DNA from: Thermoanaerobacter ethanolicus JW 200
GTDB lineage: Bacteria; Bacillota; Thermoanaerobacteria; Thermoanaerobacterales; Thermoanaerobacteraceae
Direction of reading: 5' to 3'
Assembly: GCF_003722315.1 (NCBI RefSeq)
Contig: NZ_CP033580.1
Coordinates: 619,001 to 683,000 of the forward strand
Length of the DNA stretch: 64,000 nt
Each line of letters begins with the position of its first letter. Within the stretch, counting starts at the first letter, position 1. Positions 57,706 through 64,000 of the stretch are shown here, piece by piece. A model generated the notes under the pieces. The model did not search any database, was not told where the DNA came from, and saw only the letters and a list, made by a program, of their open reading frames with translations. The position numbers and the translations under genes were made by a program.

Positions 57706-58872
57706 CTACAATATTCTTTCAGCGAAGTGTTTTATTCTTTCAAGTGCTCTTGCTATTTTATCTATAGAATATGCGTATGATACACGAATAAATCCTTCAC
57801 CGCTTGGGCCAAATGCGTCTCCTGGTACTACAGCTACTTTTTCTTCTTTTAAGAGTTTTTCACAAAATTCCTGTGAAGTCATACCCGTCTTTTTTATTGA
57901 CGGGAAAATATAGAAAGCTCCTTTTGGCTCAAAGCAGTCAAAACCTATTTCGCGAAATCCGTTTACAATAAATTTCCTTCTCTTATCATATGTTTCTCTC
58001 ATTTTTACTATGTCTTCTTCACATTGATATATACCCTTTATAGCTGCATATTGTGCTGTTATTGGAGCGCATATAGTTGTGTACTGATGGATTTTATTCA
58101 TCGCTTCAATGAATCCGTGTTCTGCTGCAATATATCCAAGTCTCCAACCTGTCATGGCAAAAGCTTTAGAAAAACCGTTTATAAGTATTGTCCTTTCTTT
58201 CATGCCCGGAAGTGAGGCTATGCTTACGTGTCTTCCTTCATAAGTCAATTCACTATATATTTCATCAGAAATTACTATTAAATCATGCTCGATTATTATG
58301 TTTACAATTTCTTCTAATTCTTCTTTTTTCATGATAGCACCTGTAGGGTTATTGGGGTAAGGAAGAATTAATACCTTTGTTTTTGGGGTTATTTTTGATT
58401 TTAGGTCATCAGGGGTTAGTATAAAATTGTTTTTTTCGTCGGTAGGTACAAACACAGGGATACCTCTTGTCAGAGTTACACAGGGGGCATATGAAACATA
58501 GCTAGGTTCAGGAACTAAGACTTCGTCACCGTCATTTAAAAGAGCTCTGAGTGCCAAGTCGATAGCTTCACTGGCACCGATAGTTACCATAATTTCTTTT
58601 TCTGGGTCATAAGCTAAATTATAATGAGTCTTTAAAAAATAGGATATGGCGATTCTAAGTTCGGGCAAGCCTAAGTTTGAGGTGTATGTTGTGCTACCTC
58701 TATCTAGTGCGTCTATGCCTTCTTTTCTTATTTCCCATGGAGTTACAAAATCTGGTTCGCCAACTCCCAGTGATATTATGTCTTTTGAATTTGTCACAAG
58801 GTCAAAAAATTTTCTAATTCCGGACGGTGGTATGCTTTTTACTGCATTAGATATATATTTGTCTGTGTTCAT
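57706..58872 (-). CDS. Class I/II aminotransferase (aspartate/aromatic type, PLP)
   Basis: This 388-residue cytoplasmic transaminase has LGVGEPDFVTPWEI, PYPNNPTGAIM, and ISDEIYSELTYEG. The Schiff-base lysine is in NGFSKAFAMTGWRLGY, and the C-terminal substrate Arg is in GFIRVSYA. It belongs to the AspC/PatA branch of fold type I. Its start codon overlaps the end of the upstream Lrp-type gene by four bases, so both are translated together. Substrates probably include Asp, Ala or aromatic amino acids; the sequence does not decide. Confidence 0.9.
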   Translation of the reverse strand: MNTDKYISNAVKSIPPSGIRKFFDLVTNSKDIISLGVGEPDFVTPWEIRKEGIDALDRGSTTYTSNLGLPELRIAISYFLKTHYNLAYDPEKEIMVTIGASEAIDLALRALLNDGDEVLVPEPSYVSYAPCVTLTRGIPVFVPTDEKNNFILTPDDLKSKITPKTKVLILPYPNNPTGAIMKKEELEEIVNIIIEHDLIVISDEIYSELTYEGRHVSIASLPGMKERTILINGFSKAFAMTGWRLGYIAAEHGFIEAMNKIHQYTTICAPITAQYAAIKGIYQCEEDIVKMRETYDKRRKFIVNGFREIGFDCFEPKGAFYIFPSIKKTGMTSQEFCEKLLKEEKVAVVPGDAFGPSGEGFIRVSYAYSIDKIARALERIKHFAERIL

Positions 58873-59357
58873 GGTGTTACCACCAGTCTTTTGTCATTTT
58901 GTCCTTCTTCGTAAAAAACGCCGTCCTTTTTATATCTTTTTAATACAAAATGGGTTGTAGTGCTTAAGACTCCTTCAATAGGTGCAAGTCTTTCAGCTAC
59001 AAATAATGCTATTTCTTTCATGGTTTTGCCTTCTACTTCCACAGAAAGGTCATAAGTTCCGGAAATTAAGGAAACTGATTTTACTTCTTCGTACTGGCAT
59101 ATTCTGTGGGCTACTCTGTTAAATCCATGTCCTTGCTGGGGTGCTACTCTCACATCTATGAGGGCAGTTATGACTTCCCGGTCAGTCTTTTCCCAATCCA
59201 CTAAAGTAGTGTATTTTAACAACACTTTTTTGTCCTCAAGATTTTTTATTGTGTTTTTGACTTCTTCTTCACTAAGCCCTGTAATTGTTGCAATTTGTTT
59301 TTCTGTAAGACGACTGTTTTCGCACAAAAGGTCAATGATTTCCATAGATTTATCCAT
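58869..59357 (-). CDS. Lrp/AsnC-family transcriptional regulator
   Basis: This 162-residue protein has an N-terminal HTH (LTEKQIATITGLSEEEVKNTI) and a RAM ligand domain (about 65-145, VKSVSLISGTYDLSVEVEG). It is the first gene of a two-gene minus-strand operon with the aminotransferase; ATG at 59357 follows AGGAGGGTGG. It is probably an amino-acid-responsive regulator of its own operon. Overall it differs from the Lrp protein at 54113, so it is not a recent duplicate. Confidence 0.88.
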   Translation of the reverse strand: MDKSMEIIDLLCENSRLTEKQIATITGLSEEEVKNTIKNLEDKKVLLKYTTLVDWEKTDREVITALIDVRVAPQQGHGFNRVAHRICQYEEVKSVSLISGTYDLSVEVEGKTMKEIALFVAERLAPIEGVLSTTTHFVLKRYKKDGVFYEEGQNDKRLVVTP

Positions 59358-59493
59358 ATTTCATCCACCCTCCTAAAAAGATATTTTATGCACATTATAA
59401 TACAAAGATAGGCGTAATTCAATAATTTAATAAATTGAAGTATAAAATTTTAAATAAAAACGTTTGAAATTGAAGTAATACAAGATTGTTGGG

Positions 59494-59552
59494 TTGACAG
59501 ATACATGTAAAGAATGTTACAATTTTTATAGGGATATTGATAATTATTTTCA
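59494..59552 (+). promoter_or_regulatory. feoAB promoter with Fur-like box
   Basis: TTGACA (59494-59499), 18 bp, TACAAT (59518-59523). Downstream lies TGATAATTATTTTCA (59538-59552), which matches the 7-1-7 Fur pattern TGATAAT-N-ATTATCA with one mismatch. It lies just before the ribosome site, so Fe-loaded Fur would block early transcription. Confidence 0.72.
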
Positions 59553-59572
59553 ATTATGGAGGCTGCATATAA

Positions 59573-59815
59573 ATGGGAGAAAATACTATTATAAATCTTA
59601 TAGAATTAAAGGAAAATCATGAAGGAGAGATTGTATTAATAAAAGCAGGAAGAGCAGCTACGCAAAGGTTAAATGAAATGGGACTTGTCCCGGGGACAAA
59701 AGTTAAGCTGGTTAGAAAAGGTCCTTTAAGGGGCCCTGTGGAATTGGAGGTCAGGAATTCTCACCTTGTGATTGGATATGGTCTTGCTTCAAAAATATAT
59801 GTAAAAATCGTCTGA
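59573..59815 (+). CDS. feoA: Ferrous iron transport protein A
   Basis: This 80-residue SH3-like cytoplasmic protein has INLIELKENHEGEIVLIKAG, the RLNEMGLVPGTKVKLVRKGPLRGPVELEV core and GYGLASKIYVKIV. These are the typical FeoA elements. It is thought to modulate FeoB. It starts behind the Fur-like box and is followed 18 bases later by feoB. Confidence 0.93.
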   Translation: MGENTIINLIELKENHEGEIVLIKAGRAATQRLNEMGLVPGTKVKLVRKGPLRGPVELEVRNSHLVIGYGLASKIYVKIV

Positions 59816-59833
59816 CAGAAAGGGCGATATGCG

Positions 59834-61804
59834 ATGAAAAACGAAATAGTCATAGCTTTGGCGGGAAATGCTAATGTAGGTAAAAGCGTCATATTTAATC
59901 AACTGACAGGTTTGACTCAGATAATTGGCAACTGGCCGGGAAAAACAGTCGAGAGGGCAGAAGGTGTACTGCGTTTTAAAGGCCGAACTATAAAAATTGT
60001 TGACCTTCCTGGTATTTATTCACTTTCTGCTTATTCTCAAGAGGAAATTGTTTCCCGTGAGTTTATAGCTTTTGAAAAACCAGATGTTGTAATAAATGTG
60101 GTGGATGCTTCTAATCTTGAGAGAAATTTGTTTTTTACAGTGCAGCTTTTAGAGCTTCACGTGCCTATGGTTATGGCTTTAAACCAAGTGGATTATGCCA
60201 TTAAGAAGGGTATAGATATAAATGTAAAAAGGCTTGAAGAACTTTTAGGAATTCCTGTTGTTAAAACTATCGCTACAAAGGGGAAAGGTCTTGAAGAATT
60301 GATAGATAAGGTTTTGGAAATTGTTGATTCACATAAAGAAACGACTGTAAAAGAATATGACATAAAACAAGAAAAAATTCTCAAATACAGAAATGAAGTG
60401 AGCGAATATGTAATGAGAATTTATAACATCCTTTTAAAATATAATGTAGAAATTATAAATTTGTTTCATCCTCTTTGGATTTCTCTAAAACTTATAGAAG
60501 AAGATAGCGATATAATAGAAAAACTAAAAGGAGAGCCTAACGGGAAAAAAGCTTATGAAGAAATTCAAAAAGAATTAGAAGGTTTAAAGGCAAAGACAGA
60601 TAGTCCTCTTGCAACTTTAGTTACAGCAGACAGATATGATATTGCTTCTTTTATCGCAAGCCAAACTGTATCAGAGATTCACCATAGAATTACTTGGACT
60701 GATTTGATTGACAATGTTGCTCTTCATAAAATATTGGGTTATATATCAATGTTTGCTATTGTCTTCATATCATTTTACGGCATATTTAAATTTGGAGAGT
60801 ATTTTTCTGGTGTGTTGGAGAACTTTTTTGATGGCTTAAAACCTCTGGTATATAATTTGCATATGCCAAATATGTACAAAGACATTTTATGGAATGGTTT
60901 TGCTGAAGGACTTATTTCTGCTATAACCATCGTACTACCTTATATACTTCCATTTTATGTATTTTTATCAATACTTGAAAACACGGGCTACCTTGCAAGA
61001 ATTGCATTTTTAATGGATGAAGTTATGCACAAAGTTGGGCTTCACGGTAAAGCTCTCATTCCAATGTTAATGGGATTTGGGTGTAATGTGCCAGCAGTAC
61101 TGGGGACAAAAATTTTAGAAACTGATAGAGAGATATTTATTGCTTCTTTTATGTCAACTTTAGTTCCTTGTTCTGCAAGGATCGTGATAATTTTAGGAAC
61201 AATAGGCGTTTTCATGGGGCCGCAATACGCGCTCTCTGTTTTTGCCTTAGATGTTTTGGTAGTTTATATAGCGGCGTATTTTGCAAATAAAATAGCGCCT
61301 GGAAAACCCTATGATTTGATAATGGAGCTTCCTGGCTACAGAATGCCCGCATTAAAACCTACATTAAAGCAAATATGGCTTAGGATAAAAGACTTTTTGT
61401 ATGTAGCACTTCCCATAATTGTTGCGGGAAGTCTTGTGCTTGAAATATTTAAATATACAGGTATATTTAAATATGTGACTTATGTAACGGATCCTATTGT
61501 AGTAAAGTGGTTAGGATTGCCATCAATAGTAGGAATAGTATTGATTTTTGGGATTTTGAGAAAAGAGCTCACACTTATAATGCTTCTCACGCTGTCTGGG
61601 ACAAGTCATATAACAGAGATTTTAAGCCCAAAGCAGATGATTGTTTTTGGGATAATTACAATGCTTTATATTCCATGTATTGCTACAATTGCGGCATTAA
61701 AAAGGACAATTGGCTGGAGAAAGACATGGTGGGTAGTTTTTGTTGACATTTTCGTTGCAATATTGGTAGGGGGAATATTAAATCAAATTCTTACTTTTAT
61801 ATAA
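59834..61804 (+). CDS. feoB: Ferrous iron transporter B
   Basis: This 656-residue polytopic membrane protein has an N-terminal G domain: G1 GNANVGKS (about 11-18), G3 DLPGIYS and G4 NQVD. A helical linker follows, then about 8-10 transmembrane segments with Gate motifs. The conserved LIPMLMGFGCNVPAVLGTK (about 410-428) carries the Cys thought to contact iron. It imports Fe2+ in anaerobes. It is slightly short for the family (usually 650-780). Confidence 0.96.
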   Translation: MKNEIVIALAGNANVGKSVIFNQLTGLTQIIGNWPGKTVERAEGVLRFKGRTIKIVDLPGIYSLSAYSQEEIVSREFIAFEKPDVVINVVDASNLERNLFFTVQLLELHVPMVMALNQVDYAIKKGIDINVKRLEELLGIPVVKTIATKGKGLEELIDKVLEIVDSHKETTVKEYDIKQEKILKYRNEVSEYVMRIYNILLKYNVEIINLFHPLWISLKLIEEDSDIIEKLKGEPNGKKAYEEIQKELEGLKAKTDSPLATLVTADRYDIASFIASQTVSEIHHRITWTDLIDNVALHKILGYISMFAIVFISFYGIFKFGEYFSGVLENFFDGLKPLVYNLHMPNMYKDILWNGFAEGLISAITIVLPYILPFYVFLSILENTGYLARIAFLMDEVMHKVGLHGKALIPMLMGFGCNVPAVLGTKILETDREIFIASFMSTLVPCSARIVIILGTIGVFMGPQYALSVFALDVLVVYIAAYFANKIAPGKPYDLIMELPGYRMPALKPTLKQIWLRIKDFLYVALPIIVAGSLVLEIFKYTGIFKYVTYVTDPIVVKWLGLPSIVGIVLIFGILRKELTLIMLLTLSGTSHITEILSPKQMIVFGIITMLYIPCIATIAALKRTIGWRKTWWVVFVDIFVAILVGGILNQILTFI

Positions 61805-61835
61805 ATATGGTATAATGTGAATAGGTGATAAAATT

Positions 61836-62183
61836 ATGCCATATATAATGCCTCAAAAAGAAAAAAGATTAAAAGTGTTGAGAGATGAGTTAGAAAAAGC
61901 TATTGATTCTATTATATCTTTAAATCCCGAAAAAGTGGTATTATTTGGTTCATTGGAAAGAGAAGATGTACATTTAAGAAGCGATATAGACCTTTTGATA
62001 ATTTGGAAGACTGACCTGCCGTTTTTGGAAAGATTGCAAGTGTTTTATGATGCTATAAAGCCAAATGTTGCAATGGATATATTGGTTTATACTCCTGAAG
62101 AAATTGAAAAATTATATAGGAAAAATAAATTTATAGCAAAAGTATTAGATGAAGGGCGTGTATTATATGAAAAGAAGCAATGA
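61836..62183 (+). CDS. MNT-domain nucleotidyltransferase (antitoxin-type)
   Basis: This 115-residue minimal nucleotidyltransferase has the GS motif at 38-39 (VVLFGSLERED) and catalytic DxD at 50-52 (RSDIDLLIIW). It overlaps the following HEPN gene by 17 bases. MNT-HEPN pairs are known toxin-antitoxin modules in which the MNT protein modifies and silences the HEPN RNase. ATG 61836 follows AGGTGAT. A role in nucleotide or drug modification is an alternative, less likely given the pairing. Confidence 0.85.
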   Translation: MPYIMPQKEKRLKVLRDELEKAIDSIISLNPEKVVLFGSLEREDVHLRSDIDLLIIWKTDLPFLERLQVFYDAIKPNVAMDILVYTPEEIEKLYRKNKFIAKVLDEGRVLYEKKQ

Positions 62184-62571
62184 AGAAGAAGCCAAGAGAT
62201 GGCTTCAACAGGCCAAAAGAGACCTTGATGATGCGATTTTTTCAAAAGAGGGCCAGCGTTACAACTTAGCTTGCTTTTTATCGCAACAAGCCGCAGAAAA
62301 AGCAATAAAAGCTTATCTATACAGTCAAGGTGCAGAATTCGTTTGGGGGCATTCTGTTGCTGAACTAATAAATGATGCCACTCAATTTGACAAAAGTTTT
62401 GTTGAAATAAAAAAAGAAGGGGGTTCATTAGATAAGTATTATATTCCGACACGTTATCCAAATGGACTCCCCGGTGGAATTCCTTCAGAGGCTTTTATAG
62501 AAGAGGATGCTATTTCAGCTATTAATAAGGCAACAAAAATAATAAAATTTGTAGAAGAAAAAATAGAGTAG
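62167..62571 (+). CDS. HEPN-domain protein (toxin-type partner of MNT)
   Basis: This 134-residue all-helical HEPN protein has EAKRWLQQAKRDLDDAIF, RYNLACFLSQQAAEKAIKAY and GHSVAELI. An in-frame ATG (62149) lies upstream, but ATG 62167 follows GAAGGG by ten bases. It is translationally coupled to the MNT gene. HEPN proteins are often RNases; I cannot clearly align the R-x4-6-H active site, so activity is uncertain. It sits between feoB and the cobalt transporter genes with no functional link. Confidence 0.82.
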   Translation: MKRSNEEEAKRWLQQAKRDLDDAIFSKEGQRYNLACFLSQQAAEKAIKAYLYSQGAEFVWGHSVAELINDATQFDKSFVEIKKEGGSLDKYYIPTRYPNGLPGGIPSEAFIEEDAISAINKATKIIKFVEEKIE

Positions 62572-62594
62572 GGGATAAAACCTACTCTTATTTT
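62566..62594. terminator. Bidirectional terminator between HEPN and cbiO genes
   Basis: GAGTAGG (62566-62572) pairs with CCTACTC (62581-62587), followed by TTATTTTT. A-rich sequence on the left allows use from both sides. It lies at the convergent ends of the HEPN and cbiO genes. Confidence 0.75.
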
Positions 62595-62596
62595 TA

Positions 62597-63325
62597 TTAA
62601 ATAAGATTAACTTTAAGCAGTAACTCCTCGTCTTTAAGAATTTTATCAGGTTTGCCTATTGTTTCTATTGTGTGATTTTCGTTTAACACTATTATCCTGT
62701 CAGAAAACTTTGCGGCCATATCAAGGTCATGTGTTGCGATTACTATTGTGATACCATTTTTATTTAATTCTTCTAATTTTTCCAAAAGCCATCTTTTTGA
62801 CCGTGGGTCAAGGCCATTTGTAGGTTCGTCAAGAAGCAGAACTTCAGGATTTATTACCATGACTGACGCTAATGCGACTTTTTTCTTTTCTCCGCCGCTT
62901 AATCTGTGGGGTGGTCTATCTTTTAACTTATAAATTCCAAAAGAATTAAGTGCTTCTTCTACAATTTTTTGAACTTCGTCTTGTTTAAAACCCAATTGAA
63001 GTGGGGCAAAGGCTACTTCATCAAAAACGGTAGTGTTAAAAAGTTGTACATCAGAATCCTGAAACACAAAGCCTACTTTTTTTCTAAATTCGTATTCATC
63101 AAAAGTTTTTTTATCCCCCAGCAATTTGCCAAATGCCCATATTTCACCTTTATCCGGATAAATTAAATTGTCCATCAATTTTAAAAGAGTGGATTTTCCA
63201 CTGCCATTTGCACCGAGAAGAATTAACTTTTCTCCTTTTTTTACTTCAAAACTTATGTCAATTAAAGCAGGAACTGCCTTGTTATAAGAGTAATAGACAT
63301 TTTTTAATTCAAATACTATGTTCAA
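62597..63325 (-). CDS. cbiO: Cobalt/ECF-type ABC transporter ATPase (CbiO)
   Basis: This 242-residue ATPase has Walker A GANGSGKST, Q-loop FQDSDVQLF (the D-x-D-x-Q pattern of CbiO/EcfA), signature LSGGEKKKVALASV, Walker B LLLDEPTNGLD and H-loop ATHDLD. The frame is open to 63355, but AGGAGGTG points to a TTG start at 63325, giving MNIVFELKNVYYSY. It overlaps nothing essential of cbiQ and is co-transcribed with it. It energises Co2+ or Ni2+ uptake; other ECF substrates are possible. Confidence 0.88.
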   Translation of the reverse strand: MNIVFELKNVYYSYNKAVPALIDISFEVKKGEKLILLGANGSGKSTLLKLMDNLIYPDKGEIWAFGKLLGDKKTFDEYEFRKKVGFVFQDSDVQLFNTTVFDEVAFAPLQLGFKQDEVQKIVEEALNSFGIYKLKDRPPHRLSGGEKKKVALASVMVINPEVLLLDEPTNGLDPRSKRWLLEKLEELNKNGITIVIATHDLDMAAKFSDRIIVLNENHTIETIGKPDKILKDEELLLKVNLI

Positions 63326-63336
63326 TTTACACCTCC

Positions 63337-64000
63337 TTATGGGTGGATATACCACAAGATGGATAAAAAAGTTATATTAAAACCTATCCATATATAATCA
63401 TAAAAAGTTATTTTAAAAGTAGTTATTGTTTTGTATTCTCCTTTGTAACCCCGCGAAACCATAGCATTGTAAACATCATCACTCAGTTGTTGAGACCTTA
63501 TCAAAACATTTGCCATAGCAGAAGCGACAAATTTTCTTCCTTCACTACTATCACTTTTCCCGACATTTCTGCTTTTTCTTGCGAGGAACATGTTTATAGC
63601 AATTTCTAAAAGCAAAAAGATATAACGTAAGGCCATTTCAAGTGTAGCAGTAAAAATGCGGGGAAGCTTAAAAGCTCTCAATGCTTTTAATATTTCTACC
63701 CATTTTGTTGATAGAGCTAATATATACACAAAAGATAAAGATATAAATGACCTCATCATAAAAACAATGGCACTTTCTAATCCTTCTTTTGTTATATAAA
63801 AATTTTTTGTGAAATATACTAAAGCCTGTCCTTCTTTTACTACATTAAAAAGTGAAGGTATCAGGACAATACCTGTAAAAAATATTGAGACTGCTGATAC
63901 CCTCACAACATATGCTTTTAAAGGTATTTTAGAAAAATAAGCCAATAAAAGTGCATAAATAAGAAATATGGTCATAAAAGGTATTGTCTTTCCAAAATTG
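63337..64000 (-). CDS. cbiQ: Cobalt/ECF-type transporter transmembrane protein (CbiQ), 5' partial
   Basis: The frame is open to the window edge, so the N-terminal part (about 50-60 residues) is missing. The visible part holds several hydrophobic segments and the CbiQ coupling motif region EMALRYIFLLLEIAINMFLARKSR followed by MVSRGYKGEY. It pairs with CbiO just downstream. A CbiM-type substrate component probably lies further upstream outside the window. Confidence 0.85.
   Translation of the reverse strand, partial: NFGKTIPFMTIFLIYALLLAYFSKIPLKAYVVRVSAVSIFFTGIVLIPSLFNVVKEGQALVYFTKNFYITKEGLESAIVFMMRSFISLSFVYILALSTKWVEILKALRAFKLPRIFTATLEMALRYIFLLLEIAINMFLARKSRNVGKSDSSEGRKFVASAMANVLIRSQQLSDDVYNAMVSRGYKGEYKTITTFKITFYDYIWIGFNITFLSILWYIHP

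Overview
This 64 kb window looks like the chromosome of a thermophilic, saccharolytic, low-GC Firmicute, most probably a Thermoanaerobacter. That rests on the AT-rich sequence, strong GGAGG ribosome-binding sites, frequent TTG/GTG starts, the xylA-xylB type, and a GH3 glucosidase/xylosidase next to the stub of a GH1 beta-glucosidase, a pairing I recall from T. brockii. It is dense, mostly plus-strand, catabolic DNA. I see no rRNA, tRNA or CRISPR.

Layout. (1) 1-343: tail of an MFS transporter. (2) 462-9003: amino-sugar PTS locus. A LevR-type sigma-54 activator precedes a clean -24/-12 promoter, then mannose-family PTS genes (agaV, agaW, agaE, agaF), tagatose-bisphosphate aldolase, tagatose-6-phosphate kinase and agaS. 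(3) 9004-9502: a 268-bp MITE-like element inside a split terminator, then the ktr promoter. (4) 9503-11503: KtrB/KtrA potassium uptake; ktrB seems to start with AUA. (5) 11701-23874: xylose region, with a XylR-type operator, an isomerase-like barrel protein, xylA, xylB, a sugar ABC importer without ATPase, GH3, a 37-codon GH1 stub, ROK repressor XylR and an oxidoreductase. (6) 24034-29857: rbsR-K-D-A-C-B with an operator at the start site. (7) 30013-49447: a long peptidoglycan-sugar locus (RpiR regulator, MurQ, complete ABC importer, YesL-like protein, AmiE-like hydrolase, NamZ, NagZ, MurK, AnmK, a frameshifted tandem GNAT, PIG-L protein, a second tandem GNAT, and a frameshifted secreted DigH-like hydrolase). 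(8) 49537-52762: etfB-etfA-FAD oxidase, an electron-bifurcating lactate dehydrogenase-like module. (9) 52859-54013: nagA. (10) 54113-57623: Lrp regulator, OPT peptide transporter, DUF1028 protein. (11) minus strand 57706-59357: aminotransferase plus Lrp regulator. (12) 59573-61804: feoA-feoB behind a Fur-like box. (13) 61836-62571: MNT/HEPN pair. (14) minus strand 62597-64000: cbiO and a partial cbiQ.

How the genes work together. The PTS locus would turn GalNAc/galactosamine into triose phosphates, with a deacetylase supplied elsewhere (NagA is the only one here). The peptidoglycan locus is the most novel part. The three enzymes secreted in Bacillus subtilis (NamZ, NagZ, AmiE) have no signal peptide here, and an ABC importer replaces the MurP PTS. 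This predicts import of intact muropeptides, cytoplasmic cleavage, phosphorylation by MurK or AnmK, conversion by MurQ to GlcNAc-6-P, and deacetylation by NagA. All functions are inferred from sequence patterns and family knowledge; no search was run.
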